The translations under genes and the position numbers were made by a program. From assembly GCF_016615955.1 (NCBI RefSeq), contig NZ_CP067113.1:930001-994000 (forward strand): DNA of 64,000 nt, written 5' to 3'. Below the pieces are notes generated by a model, which had not been told where the DNA came from, did not search any database, and worked only from the letters and a program-made list of their open reading frames with translations. Shown here piece by piece: positions 51,978 through 60,266 of the stretch. This DNA is from Luteimonas sp. MC1750 (GTDB lineage: Bacteria > Pseudomonadota > Gammaproteobacteria > Xanthomonadales > Xanthomonadaceae). Positions within the stretch are counted from its first letter, which is position 1; each line of letters starts with the position of its first letter.

Positions 51978-52523
51978 TCAGCCCGGCAGCAGCGGCAGGC
52001 CGAGGCGCAGCGACAGGGCACCCAGGCCTCCGCCGATGAGGAGCGCCGCCAGCACGTCGCTGGGCCAGTGCAGGCCCAGCACCACGCGCGACAGCGCCAC
52101 CAGGGCCGTGAACGGCAGCAGCAGCCAGGCCAGCTGCGGATAGTGGGCCAGGGCGACGATGCTGAAGGACACCGCATGCAGCGTGTGTCCCGAGGGAAAG
52201 CTGAACTCGTCCAGCGGCGCGATCCAGGCGCGGATCCGCACGTCGGCGGCGAACGGCCGCGGACGGCGCGTCCGGCGCTTGAGCGTCGTGTACAGCAGCA
52301 GGGCCAGCGCGCCGGTCGCGGCCATGTGTGCCGAGGCGCGCAGGCCGTCGACGCCGTCGGCCAGCACCATCGCCGCCATCAGCAGGTACCAGCCGATCCC
52401 GTCGCCCAGCCGGCTGACGGTGGCGAAGACCTGCAGCACGCCGGTCCGTGCGCACCAGGCGTTGGTGCGCAGGCACAGCAGGCGGTCGCCGGCGAGGCGG
52501 TCAGGCGAGGGCGGCGTGGGCAT
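51978..52523 (-). CDS. PAP2-family phosphatase
   Basis: 181 residues from the ATG at 52523, which lies inside the end of the glycosyltransferase gene (23-nt overlap). The acid phosphatase motifs are KRRTRRPRP, PSGHTLHA and SRVVLGLHWPSDVLAA. Five or six membrane helices are present. Such enzymes hydrolyse phosphatidic acid, undecaprenyl pyrophosphate or related lipid phosphates at the membrane. Overlap with a glycosyltransferase gene suggests a lipid or glycolipid role (inference). Confidence 0.9.
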   Translation of the reverse strand: MPTPPSPDRLAGDRLLCLRTNAWCARTGVLQVFATVSRLGDGIGWYLLMAAMVLADGVDGLRASAHMAATGALALLLYTTLKRRTRRPRPFAADVRIRAWIAPLDEFSFPSGHTLHAVSFSIVALAHYPQLAWLLLPFTALVALSRVVLGLHWPSDVLAALLIGGGLGALSLRLGLPLLPG

Positions 52524-53652
52524 CGGCAGGGCTCCCGCGGCGGGCGATGCCGTGCAGCACCGCGTCGAAGTCCGCGGCGACCTGCGCCGGGCGCAGCGAC
52601 TGCACGGCGGTGCGGGCCGCCGCGCCCATCGCGCGGCGCGACGCGTCCTCGAGCGACAGGCGGCAGGCGGCGGCGATGAAGCCGGCCTCGTCGTGCGGGT
52701 CGATGGCGGCGCCGTGCGCGCCATGGCGCAGGTGCTCGGCCGCGGCGCCGTAGCGGAAGGCCACCGTGGCCACCCCGCTGGCCATGGCCTCGATGGTCAC
52801 GTTGCCGAAGGTCTCCGAGAGGCTCGGGAACAGGAACAGGTCGGCGCTGGCGAAGTGGCGGGCCAGCGCTTCGCCGCGCTGCAGGCCGCAGTGGATGAAG
52901 TCGGGGTTGGCCTCGCGGATGGCGGCCATGCCGGGGCCGTCGCCGACCCAGACGAATCGCGCGTCCGGACGCAGGGCCTGCAGCGCGCGGAAGGCGCGGA
53001 TCGCCAGCTCGAGGTTCTTTTCCGCGGCGACGCGGCCGACGTGGATCACGGCGAGGTCGTCGGGGCCCAGGCCCCAGCGTGCACGCAGCGCCTCGTCGCG
53101 GTGGGCGGGATCGAAGCGCCGGGTGTCGACGGCGCGCGCCAGGTGCACGACCCGGCTGAAGGCGAGCGTCTCCAGTTCGGTGCGCAGCTTCCGGGTCGGG
53201 ACCAGGGTGGCCGCGGAGCGGTTGTGGGAGCGCCGCATCCACGCCAACGCCACCGGCTGCAGCAGGGGCAGGCCGTAGTCGCGCATGTAGTGGTCGAAGC
53301 GGGTGTGGAAGCCCGAGGAGACCGGGATGCCGAGGGCGCGTGCGGCGCGCATCGCCGACCAGCCCAGGGGGCCTTCGGTGGCGATGTAGACCGCGTCGGG
53401 GCGGTTCCGGCGCCAGCGCCGGCGCAGCCGCGCCGCCGCCGGCAGGCCGAACCGCAGGCCGGCGTACAGCGGCAGCCGCAGTCCGGCGGTCAGCAGCTGG
53501 CCATCGCCGCCCGGGTCCTGCCGGTGCTGGCGCGGGCGCACCAGCTCCACCTCGTGGCCGCGGCCGCGTAGGCCCCGCTCCAGCTCGCGCACGGTCAGGG
53601 CGACGCCGTTGACTTCGGGCGGATAGGTCTCGGTGACGATGGCGTAGCGCAT
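52501..53652 (-). CDS. GT4-family glycosyltransferase
   Basis: 383 residues with GGAG before the ATG. The N-terminal ETYPPEVNGVALTVRELERGLRGRGHEVE, then FHTRFDHYMRDYG, HVGRVAAEKNLELAIRAFRAL and the E-x7-E motif SLSETFGNVTIEAMASG are those of GT4 retaining enzymes of the MgtA/PimB/SqdX group, which use nucleotide-sugars to glycosylate lipids. The acceptor is not determined. The overlapping PAP2 gene could provide diacylglycerol by dephosphorylating phosphatidate (inference). Confidence 0.92.
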   Translation of the reverse strand: MRYAIVTETYPPEVNGVALTVRELERGLRGRGHEVELVRPRQHRQDPGGDGQLLTAGLRLPLYAGLRFGLPAAARLRRRWRRNRPDAVYIATEGPLGWSAMRAARALGIPVSSGFHTRFDHYMRDYGLPLLQPVALAWMRRSHNRSAATLVPTRKLRTELETLAFSRVVHLARAVDTRRFDPAHRDEALRARWGLGPDDLAVIHVGRVAAEKNLELAIRAFRALQALRPDARFVWVGDGPGMAAIREANPDFIHCGLQRGEALARHFASADLFLFPSLSETFGNVTIEAMASGVATVAFRYGAAAEHLRHGAHGAAIDPHDEAGFIAAACRLSLEDASRRAMGAAARTAVQSLRPAQVAADFDAVLHGIARRGSPADAHAALA

Positions 53653-53731
53653 GGAGGGCTCCGGTTTGACCGAAGCCTGGCGCGCCAGGGTGTCGTCCGT
53701 GTGGCGGTTTGACGACGCCCGTGTGACGCGA

Positions 53732-54880
53732 TTACCAGTGCAGCTGGACGCGCGCCTCGAGGATCGACGGATCGTCGTCGATGCGGGCTCCGGTCGCCGG
53801 GTCGGTGCGCCGGCTGGCGACGTCGACGTAGTTCAGCATCAGCTTGGTGTTGTTGCGCCAGTACCAGTTGACGCCGACCGTCCAGGCTTCCATGCGGCCC
53901 CCGCGCACCGCGCCGTCGTCGAGGTCGAGCTGGTCGTAGCGCAGGCCGAACTGCCACAGGCCGGCGTCGGCGACGCTGGTGCGCGGCAGGCCGCCGCGGT
54001 AGCCCCAGGTGCCACCGCCGGGCGTCCACAGGGCGCTGGCGTAGCCGCCGCTGGCGTCATAGCCGGGATTGCCGATGCGGTCGGCGCTGGCCAGGAAGTA
54101 CTCGCCCTGCAGCTTGAGCGGACCGCTGATCCACATCGCCTCCACGCCGGTGGTCGCCAGGCGGTCGACGTCGGCCAGGGCACCGCTGTCGACCATGCGC
54201 ACGGCCGCCATGTCGGCGTTCGGGCGCGCGCGCAGGCGCAGCGCATCGGCCTCGGTGTCGCGGTCGACGTGGCTCAGGCCCAGGTGCAGCACGCGGCCGT
54301 CCTCACGCACCGGCGCCCACCAGCCGCGCGCGCCATAGCCGGCGCCGCCCGCGTCGTCGTCGAGGTTGCGGCCAAACCAGCTGACGGTGGCGCCGTGGTC
54401 CTCGGCGTCATAGCCCCACGAGGCGCCGAGGCGGCGGCCGGTGGCGAAGGTGCTGGTGGCCGCGGCCTTGGCGATGAAGTCGTTGTTGCGCGACGAGGAC
54501 AGCTCCTCGAGGCTGTTGGGCTGCTTGGACTGGCCGAACAGCAGGGTGTGCTTCGGCGCACCGTCGCCGCCGAACGACCAGGTCAGGTTGTTGTCGAGGT
54601 AGGTCTCGTTGTAGACGTCGTAGCCGAGCACCCAGCCGAGGCCGCCGGGGCCGCTGCCCTTGAGCGCCAGCTCGAACCGGCGCACGCCGGTGGCGCGGTC
54701 ACGGCCGTCCGGGCGCGCGTCGAGGTCGAGCACGTCGTTGTCGAACCAGTAGCCGTCGACCTGGAACATGCCCTCGAACGCCACGTCGGAGCCCGCGACC
54801 GTGCCCAGCGGCACCTCGGCGTGGGCGGGCACCAGGCAGGCGGCGGCAAGGAGAGCGATGGGCGGCAACAGGAATTTCAT
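53732..54880 (-). CDS. OprO/OprP-type porin
   Basis: 382 residues with signal peptide (cut near PAHAEVP). The strands include GWVLGYDVYNETYLDNNLTWSFGG and QFGLRYDQLDLDDG, ending in ARVQLHW, with the terminal aromatic. The family is the phosphate-selective or related trimeric porin of Pseudomonas. The selectivity filter needs a structural comparison. It is upstream of the glycosyltransferase gene by 79 nt on the same strand. Only a half Pho-box-like TGTCAT was seen upstream, so phosphate control is not supported. Confidence 0.85.
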   Translation of the reverse strand: MKFLLPPIALLAAACLVPAHAEVPLGTVAGSDVAFEGMFQVDGYWFDNDVLDLDARPDGRDRATGVRRFELALKGSGPGGLGWVLGYDVYNETYLDNNLTWSFGGDGAPKHTLLFGQSKQPNSLEELSSSRNNDFIAKAAATSTFATGRRLGASWGYDAEDHGATVSWFGRNLDDDAGGAGYGARGWWAPVREDGRVLHLGLSHVDRDTEADALRLRARPNADMAAVRMVDSGALADVDRLATTGVEAMWISGPLKLQGEYFLASADRIGNPGYDASGGYASALWTPGGGTWGYRGGLPRTSVADAGLWQFGLRYDQLDLDDGAVRGGRMEAWTVGVNWYWRNNTKLMLNYVDVASRRTDPATGARIDDDPSILEARVQLHW

Positions 54881-54984
54881 GGGATCGTCGCGGGACTGTC
54901 ATGCGGGGGACCGTGAAGTCTAGCGTGCGCGCCGGTGACGGCCCGGGGACGGTGCGTCCCATCGCGGGGCGGCTTGCAGCGCGT

Positions 54985-55683
54985 TCAGTGGGATCCGGGG
55001 GCCTCGATGAGCCGGCTGAGCCCGCCCGGCGCGTCCTGGAAGCCATGGGCCACCAGCGCTGCCCGCAGCACTGGATCGTCGCTCCGCGCCAGCGCCTGCA
55101 GCGAGCGGCGGCCGTCCGCCTCCACGGTCAGGGTGGCTTCGAGCCACAGCGGGCCGGCCGCGTCCTCGGGCAGGAGTGCGAGCCGGCCGACGGCGCCATC
55201 GCAGGCCGGCGTTCCCGCCAGCCGCAGCGGCGGCAGCACATCGCCCGGCACCGCCACGTCCACCCGCACCCGGCCGCCGGCCTCGCGGCAGCCGCCGGCG
55301 TCGAACAGCAGGCGCGCATCCTCCAGCGATGCGCGCAGCCCAAGACCCGACACGGCGGGCAGCGGCAGCAGGCCGTTGGCGCCGGACACGCCGCGCACCG
55401 GGCCGGCATGCAGCGACAGCGACGCCTGCGGGGTCCGCAGCCGGATGCGCTGGCGCCCCGCCAGCAGCGGCAGCGGCGACAGGCCTGTGCGCACGTCGCC
55501 CAGCGCGATGCCATGCCACCGCGCTTGGCGCAGGCGCCCCCGCCACACGCTCCCGTCGACGCCGGCAGCGGACAAGCCGGGCGGCAGCCCGAGCTGCGTC
55601 ACCGCAAGCTGCAGCGGCGCAGCAAGCAGCATCGCGACGGCGAAGGCGCCGGCGAACCACAGGGCCAGGCCGCGCGCGCTCAC
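54985..55683 (-). CDS. gspN: Type II secretion protein GspN
   Basis: 232 residues with one N-terminal hydrophobic segment (about 8-28) and a periplasmic remainder beginning LPPGLSAAGVDGSVWRGRL, the GspN pattern. Last gene of the leftward gsp operon and 4-nt overlap with gspM. The protein is a minor component of unknown precise role in the T2SS inner-membrane platform. Confidence 0.88.
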   Translation of the reverse strand: MSARGLALWFAGAFAVAMLLAAPLQLAVTQLGLPPGLSAAGVDGSVWRGRLRQARWHGIALGDVRTGLSPLPLLAGRQRIRLRTPQASLSLHAGPVRGVSGANGLLPLPAVSGLGLRASLEDARLLFDAGGCREAGGRVRVDVAVPGDVLPPLRLAGTPACDGAVGRLALLPEDAAGPLWLEATLTVEADGRRSLQALARSDDPVLRAALVAHGFQDAPGGLSRLIEAPGSH

Positions 55684-56174
55684 CGCGCAGCCCCGCCGCC
55701 GAATCCGACCTCGGCGCGCAGCTGGCCGTCCGCGCGTTCCACGCGCAGCGTCGAAGGCGCCACACCCCGCGCCTCGACCAGCCCACCCAGCCAGCCGAAC
55801 AGCGCCGGCGACGCCGCGCGGTCGAATTCGACGACGAAGGCGCCCTCGGCGGTGGTGCGCTGGCGGCCGGGCGCCAGGCCGGCGTCACGCGCGCTGTCGA
55901 GGACCAGGCGCTGCAGCGCTTCGCCGCCGGGGGCCGCGCTGCGCGCGCCGCCGTGCCCGCCAAGGGCCGCGACGTCCGCCTCGACGGCCTGCAGCGCCGC
56001 CGCGGCGTGGTCATGGCGTGCCTCGGCCGCGTCGTACAGGCTGCGCAGCGGCCACAGCAGGCCGTACCACCAGGCGAAGCAGGCCAGCAGCGCCGCCATG
56101 AGCGCGAGCATGGCGCGCTCGCGCGGTTCGCGGGCCTGCCACCAGCGGCGCAGGCGGACCACGGTGTCGTTCAT
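55680..56174 (-). CDS. gspM: Type II secretion protein GspM
   Basis: 164 residues. Short cytosolic N-terminus, membrane helix (about 20-45: AMLALMAALLACFAWWYGLLWPL), then a coiled and alpha/beta periplasmic domain. Interacts with GspL in the inner-membrane platform. It overlaps gspL and gspN by 4 nt each. Confidence 0.88.
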   Translation of the reverse strand: MNDTVVRLRRWWQAREPRERAMLALMAALLACFAWWYGLLWPLRSLYDAAEARHDHAAAALQAVEADVAALGGHGGARSAAPGGEALQRLVLDSARDAGLAPGRQRTTAEGAFVVEFDRAASPALFGWLGGLVEARGVAPSTLRVERADGQLRAEVGFGGGAAR

Positions 56175-57274
56175 GCCGCAGGCTCCAGGACCAGGCCGGT
56201 GTGCAGGCCGCCGGCGACGTCGACGCTGCCGCCTTCCACCAGCTCCCAGCCGTCGCCACGCAGGAAGCCGCGCAGGGCTTCGAGGTCCCTGGCATCGCGA
56301 TGGAACAGCAGGGCACGCAGGCGGTCGCCGCGCGCGTACTCGAGCTCGACGAGGTGCGTGCCGGGGCGCGCCGCCACCGCCGCAAACAGCGCACCGGAGG
56401 CGGCGGCGAACGCGCGCGGCTCGCGCACGGCGCGCAGGCGCCCGGCCTGGCCGTCGGACGTGCCCGCCGTGGCCGCGCCGCCCTGGACCGCCGGCAACGC
56501 GGCGTCCAGCACCGCGACGGCGCGTGACTCCAGGGCGCGCGCGGCCAGCTCGAGCCGCAGCGCCTGGGCCGCGACCAGCAGCAGCGGCGAGGCGGCCAGG
56601 GCCACGGCCAGCCAGGCCAGCCGCCGCCCGGAGGGGCGGCGACCGGCAGCCGCGGGTGCGAAGTCGCCCTGCAGCAGGTCCAACGGCGGCTGCAGGGCGC
56701 GGGCGGCGAGCTGTTCCAAGCCACCGTCGAAGTGCGACGGTTCGCGGTCGCCCAGCACCCGGCGGGCGAGCCCGGGCTCGGCGCTGAAGGCCAGGCCGTC
56801 GCCGCGGACCAGCCAGCGGTCGCCGGCGTCGAACAGGTGCACGGCGCCTGCATCCGGATCGGGCAGGAGCAGCGCTTCCGGCACCGCCGCGTCCGGCCGC
56901 AGGCCGAAGGCGGCCGCCTGCGCCAGCCAGCCGCGCAGGCTGTCGGCCTCGACGGCGGCGACGGTCCGCAGCGCGGCACCGTGGTCGGCATCCAGCACGA
57001 CGTGCAGCGCGACGGGGCGCGCGAGCCTGCCCGCCAGCAGCGCACGGGCGGCGGCCAGGGCCTGCGCCTCGCTGTGCGCGGCCAGCGGCAGCTGCTCGAT
57101 GCGCACCGGTCCGCCGGGCACGACCAGCACGGTGCGCCGCGCATCCGGCGCATCGGGCGCGGCCGTGCCCGGTGGCAGCGTCGCCTGCGCGCGCACGCGG
57201 CCGCCGTCGTCCAGGTCCAGCAGGCGGGCGTCGTCCGCGCCGTCGGGCGGGAGGAACAGGATGCGGGTGCTCAT
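56171..57274 (-). CDS. gspL: Type II secretion protein GspL
   Basis: 367 residues from the ATG at 57274, which overlaps the gspK stop by 4 nt. The cytosolic actin-like part (about 1-230: RILFLPPDGADDARLL) binds the ATPase GspE. A membrane helix (RRLAWLAVALAASPLLLVAAQAL) precedes the periplasmic ferredoxin-like domain. It links the ATPase to the pseudopilus. Confidence 0.9.
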   Translation of the reverse strand: MSTRILFLPPDGADDARLLDLDDGGRVRAQATLPPGTAAPDAPDARRTVLVVPGGPVRIEQLPLAAHSEAQALAAARALLAGRLARPVALHVVLDADHGAALRTVAAVEADSLRGWLAQAAAFGLRPDAAVPEALLLPDPDAGAVHLFDAGDRWLVRGDGLAFSAEPGLARRVLGDREPSHFDGGLEQLAARALQPPLDLLQGDFAPAAAGRRPSGRRLAWLAVALAASPLLLVAAQALRLELAARALESRAVAVLDAALPAVQGGAATAGTSDGQAGRLRAVREPRAFAAASGALFAAVAARPGTHLVELEYARGDRLRALLFHRDARDLEALRGFLRGDGWELVEGGSVDVAGGLHTGLVLEPAA

Positions 57275-58305
57275 TCGTCGTGTGTCCAGCGGCGCGCCAC
57301 CAGGCGCGCGGGGCCTTGGGAGTCGCGGTCGAACAGCGCGCTCAGCACCACTTCGGCGCCGGCATGCTCGACCCGGGTTTCGAGCGCGAACCAGCGTGTG
57401 CGCAGGCTGATCTGCTGCAGCGCATGGTCGGGCAGGCCGGCGGCGCGGATCGCGGGCTGCGCCGCGAAGGCCTGCAGGTCCGGCCAGCCCCCGGCCGGGC
57501 GCGCGGCCAGCACGCGCCGGGCCGCCGCCGTGTCCAGCCGGTTGTCGCCCAGCATCGCCAGCAGCACCGCATCGCCGTCTTCCAGCGTATTGACGTTGAT
57601 CGGCGACAGCGCCGCCTCGGGCTGGGCGCAGACGTGCGGGCGCAGCCGCGCATAGGCGGCGGCATCGTGGGCGGCGATGGCGCGCAGTTCGCTGGCCTCG
57701 GCCAGCAGCGCGCCCGACGTGCGGTCGCCCGGGCTGCGTGCGGCATAGGCCGGATCCTCGGCGCCGGCGCGGCCCGGGTGCGGGTCCTGGTCGATCCAGT
57801 CGACCAGCGCGTCGGCCATCGCGTTGGCCCTGGCGCTGTCGAATTCCAGCGCCTCCAGCAGGGCCAGGTATTGCTGCACGCCGGCCTCGCGCCGGCGCCA
57901 CTGGCCCGGCGCGCCCTCGACCACGCTGTTGAGGTTGAAGCAGGCGCTGGCGTCGTCGAGCCGCACCTGCATCACGCCGCCGTCGATCGGGAACAGGAAG
58001 GGTCGCCCGTTCCAGCCGCCAGCGAGGGTGGTCCGGCCGTCGCGGTCGAGCTGGTGGATGCGGGCGCGGGCGAGCTGCTCGCTGCCCAGCGCGTACCACT
58101 GCGCCTGCGCCAGTGCCTGCGCGTTGCCGGTACGGCGCAGCGCGAAGCGAATGTCGTCCATGACCGCGACCAGCAGCACGGTCATCACCGCGACCAGCAG
58201 GAGCACGGTCAGCAGGGCCGCGCCGGACTGGGCCGCGCGACGCGGTGCGCGGCGGCGCGCAAGGCGCCGGCGATTGGATGGCCGCGGAGCCGGGGTGCGG
58301 GTCAT
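57271..58305 (-). CDS. gspK: Minor pseudopilin GspK
   Basis: 344 residues. A long basic leader precedes the processing site AQSG-AALLTVLLL. As usual for GspK, residue +5 is not glutamate. The large globular domain has ACFNLNSVV, SPINVNTLEDGDAVLLAML and the central insertion. It caps the pseudopilus tip with GspI and GspJ. Overlaps gspJ and gspL by 4 nt. Confidence 0.92.
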   Translation of the reverse strand: MTRTPAPRPSNRRRLARRRAPRRAAQSGAALLTVLLLVAVMTVLLVAVMDDIRFALRRTGNAQALAQAQWYALGSEQLARARIHQLDRDGRTTLAGGWNGRPFLFPIDGGVMQVRLDDASACFNLNSVVEGAPGQWRRREAGVQQYLALLEALEFDSARANAMADALVDWIDQDPHPGRAGAEDPAYAARSPGDRTSGALLAEASELRAIAAHDAAAYARLRPHVCAQPEAALSPINVNTLEDGDAVLLAMLGDNRLDTAAARRVLAARPAGGWPDLQAFAAQPAIRAAGLPDHALQQISLRTRWFALETRVEHAGAEVVLSALFDRDSQGPARLVARRWTHDE

Positions 58306-58895
58306 GGCGCCATCCCCGGCAGCAGGAAGCGCTGGCGGACCCGGCCGACCGACTCGAGTTGGAGCTCCAGTTCCACCGCTTCGGGCAGCGTGGTTGCGCC
58401 GCCGCGCCAGCCGTCGTTCCAGGCCCGGTCGGTGAAGTAGGCCACGCGCGCGGCGGTGATGCCGTCCAGCAGGACGCGCGCAGCCGGCGCGGTGGCACCG
58501 TCGAGCGATGCGCGCGCGCTCCGCTCCAGGCGGCCATCGGCGATGTGGTATTCGACGTATTCCAGCGAGGCGCGCGCCGCGCCGTCCGGGTTCTCGTGGC
58601 CGCGGCGGACGAAGGCGAACAGCGGTCCGGCCTCGCCGGGCCGTCCGCCGATGAAGGCATGGCGCCCGGCGCTGCCGTCCGCGCGGCGCACCAGACGCAC
58701 GGCGGCCTGCGAGAGGTCGGTGCGCAGGAGCGCGCGCGCGCGCTGCAGCTCGCCCAGCCGGTCCATGCGCTCGCGCAGCACGCCCTGGCTGTCGGCGGCG
58801 TAGGCCATCACGGCGACGCCGGCCGCGGCGATCAGGCCGAAGATCGCCAACGACGCCATGACCTCAAGCAGGGTGAAGCCGCCGGCCTGCCTCAT
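58302..58895 (-). CDS. gspJ: Minor pseudopilin GspJ
   Basis: 197 residues from the ATG at 58895 (ATGA overlap with gspI). Prepilin site MRQAGG-FTLLEVMASLAIFG, then a hydrophobic helix and a globular domain with RTDLSQAAVRLV and YFTDRAWNDGWRGG. Forms the pseudopilus tip with GspI and GspK. A longer upstream frame in the same phase has no prepilin signal and was rejected. Confidence 0.92.
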   Translation of the reverse strand: MRQAGGFTLLEVMASLAIFGLIAAAGVAVMAYAADSQGVLRERMDRLGELQRARALLRTDLSQAAVRLVRRADGSAGRHAFIGGRPGEAGPLFAFVRRGHENPDGAARASLEYVEYHIADGRLERSARASLDGATAPAARVLLDGITAARVAYFTDRAWNDGWRGGATTLPEAVELELQLESVGRVRQRFLLPGMAP

Positions 58896-59320
58896 TGCGG
58901 CATGCTCCGGAACAGCGACACCTCGGCCGCCACCCGTGACTCGCCGGGCGGCGACACGCGGATGTCGACGCGCAGCAGCTCCGGGTCGGCGGTCGCGGCG
59001 GTGGTGCGGGTCCAGCGCCAGTCGCGGCCGCCGGCGTCCTCGTGGCCTTCGGCATCCGGACCCAGTTCGCGCAGGTCGACCACGGCGGCTTCGACCGCGA
59101 CGCTGTCGGCGACGATGGCGGCCAGCACGCGCTCCTCGATCGCCACCGCCGTGCGCGTGCTTTCGCCGGCCAGGTTGAGCAGGCCGAGCACGGCCAGCGC
59201 GAACACCACCAGGGCGACGAGCATCTCGATCAGGGAGAAGCCGGCGCCGTGGCGGCCGCCGCGCTCGCCGCACGAACGCCCGCCGCACGAACGCGCGCCG
59301 GCGTCAGCGATGCTGGCCAT
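58892..59320 (-). CDS. gspI: Minor pseudopilin GspI
   Basis: 142 residues. The prepilin site is GAG-FSLIEMLVALVVFALAVLGLLNL, but the leader before it is 28 residues with three cysteines, much longer than the usual 6-10. The coding start overlaps gspH by 17 nt, and an alternative start inside the leader would give a normal length. The globular domain has LFRSMPQ at the end. Confidence 0.9.
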   Translation of the reverse strand: MASIADAGARSCGGRSCGERGGRHGAGFSLIEMLVALVVFALAVLGLLNLAGESTRTAVAIEERVLAAIVADSVAVEAAVVDLRELGPDAEGHEDAGGRDWRWTRTTAATADPELLRVDIRVSPPGESRVAAEVSLFRSMPQ

Positions 59321-59756
59321 CGACCTTCACCACGCCGCCGCCGTCGACCGAGACCCGCACGCGCTCGCCGTCGCGCAGCAGCACCAGGGCGGCTGGCGTG
59401 GCCGCGCCGGTGGGATCGAAGCGGATCGCCAGCGGCGCATCGCGCCGGGCCAGCTGCGGCCGGGTGCCCCGCGTCCAGTCCACGGCGGCGAAGGCGCGGC
59501 CGTCGATGGGCTGCCAGCCCTCGAAGCGGCGGCGCGAGAAGCCGTAGCCGCGCGCGGTCACCGCGACCTCCACCGCGCGCATGCCGAGGATGGCTTCGTC
59601 GCGTGCGTGGCCCAGGCGGGCGGCGAACCTGTCGGCGTCCTTCCGCAGCATGTCGTCACCGGTGGGCAGGGTCAGCGCCACGGCCGCGCCGGCCAGGCCG
59701 ATGACGACCAGGGTCACCATCAGCTCGACCAGGGTGAAGCCACGCGCGCGCCGCAT
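59304..59756 (-). CDS. gspH: Pseudopilin GspH
   Basis: 150 residues. Prepilin site MRRARG-FTLVELMVTLVVIGLAGAAV, then a globular domain with RFAARLGHARDEAIL and a C-terminal strand LLRDGERVRVSVDGGGV. Bridges the major pseudopilus to the tip complex. Lies 9 nt after gspG. Confidence 0.91.
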   Translation of the reverse strand: MRRARGFTLVELMVTLVVIGLAGAAVALTLPTGDDMLRKDADRFAARLGHARDEAILGMRAVEVAVTARGYGFSRRRFEGWQPIDGRAFAAVDWTRGTRPQLARRDAPLAIRFDPTGAATPAALVLLRDGERVRVSVDGGGVVKVDGQHR

Positions 59757-59765
59757 GCTCCGGCC

Positions 59766-60254
59766 TCAGCGCCAGTTGCCGATGTCGGCGCCGTCGCCGT
59801 CGCCGCCCTCGGCCACGTCGGCGCCGAAGGAGTAGACATCGAAGCCGCCGCTGCGGCCGGGCTGGCGGTACTGGTAGGCCTGGCCCCACGGATCCTCCGG
59901 CAGGCGGCGGATGTAGCCGCCCTTGCGGTAGCGCTCCGGCCGCGCGAGGCCCGATGGCGCCGTCAGCAGTGCGTCCAGCCCCTGCGCGGTGGTCGGGTAG
60001 GCCATGTTGTCGAGCCGGTAGGTCTCCAGCGCCTGCTCGAGCACCGAGATGTCGGCGCGCGCCTTTTCGGCCATCGCGCGGTCCTGGCTGGGCATGACGT
60101 TGATCATCACCACCGTCGACAGCAGGCCGATGATCACGATCGCGACCATCAGTTCGACCAGGGTGAAGCCGGCACCGCGATGACGGCCCGCGCGCGTGGC
60201 GTGGTGGCGACGCAGGCGGGATGCAAGAAGGAAGGGGTGGGTGCGGTGGTGCAT
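59766..60254 (-). CDS. gspG: Major pseudopilin GspG
   Basis: 162 residues, GGAGG about 6 nt before the ATG at 60254. Prepilin site RHRGAG-FTLVELMVAIVIIGLLSTVV after a long 29-residue leader. The C-terminal part has the calcium-binding loop pattern YSFGADVAEGGDGDGADIGNW. Polymerises into the pseudopilus that pushes substrates through the secretin. Confidence 0.95.
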   Translation of the reverse strand: MHHRTHPFLLASRLRRHHATRAGRHRGAGFTLVELMVAIVIIGLLSTVVMINVMPSQDRAMAEKARADISVLEQALETYRLDNMAYPTTAQGLDALLTAPSGLARPERYRKGGYIRRLPEDPWGQAYQYRQPGRSGGFDVYSFGADVAEGGDGDGADIGNWR

Positions 60255-60266
60255 GTCGGCCTCCGG

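Noticed and set aside
53676..53689. A 14-bp perfect palindrome CCTGGCGCGCCAGG between the porin and the glycosyltransferase
   Set aside because: It may be a weak hairpin after the porin, but there is no T run or conservation evidence, so it was not called a terminator.
54881..54984. A Pho-box-like sequence upstream of the OprO/P porin
   Set aside because: Only a single CTGTCAT half appears (plus strand near 54895), without a second half at 11 bp. Not enough for a PhoB site.
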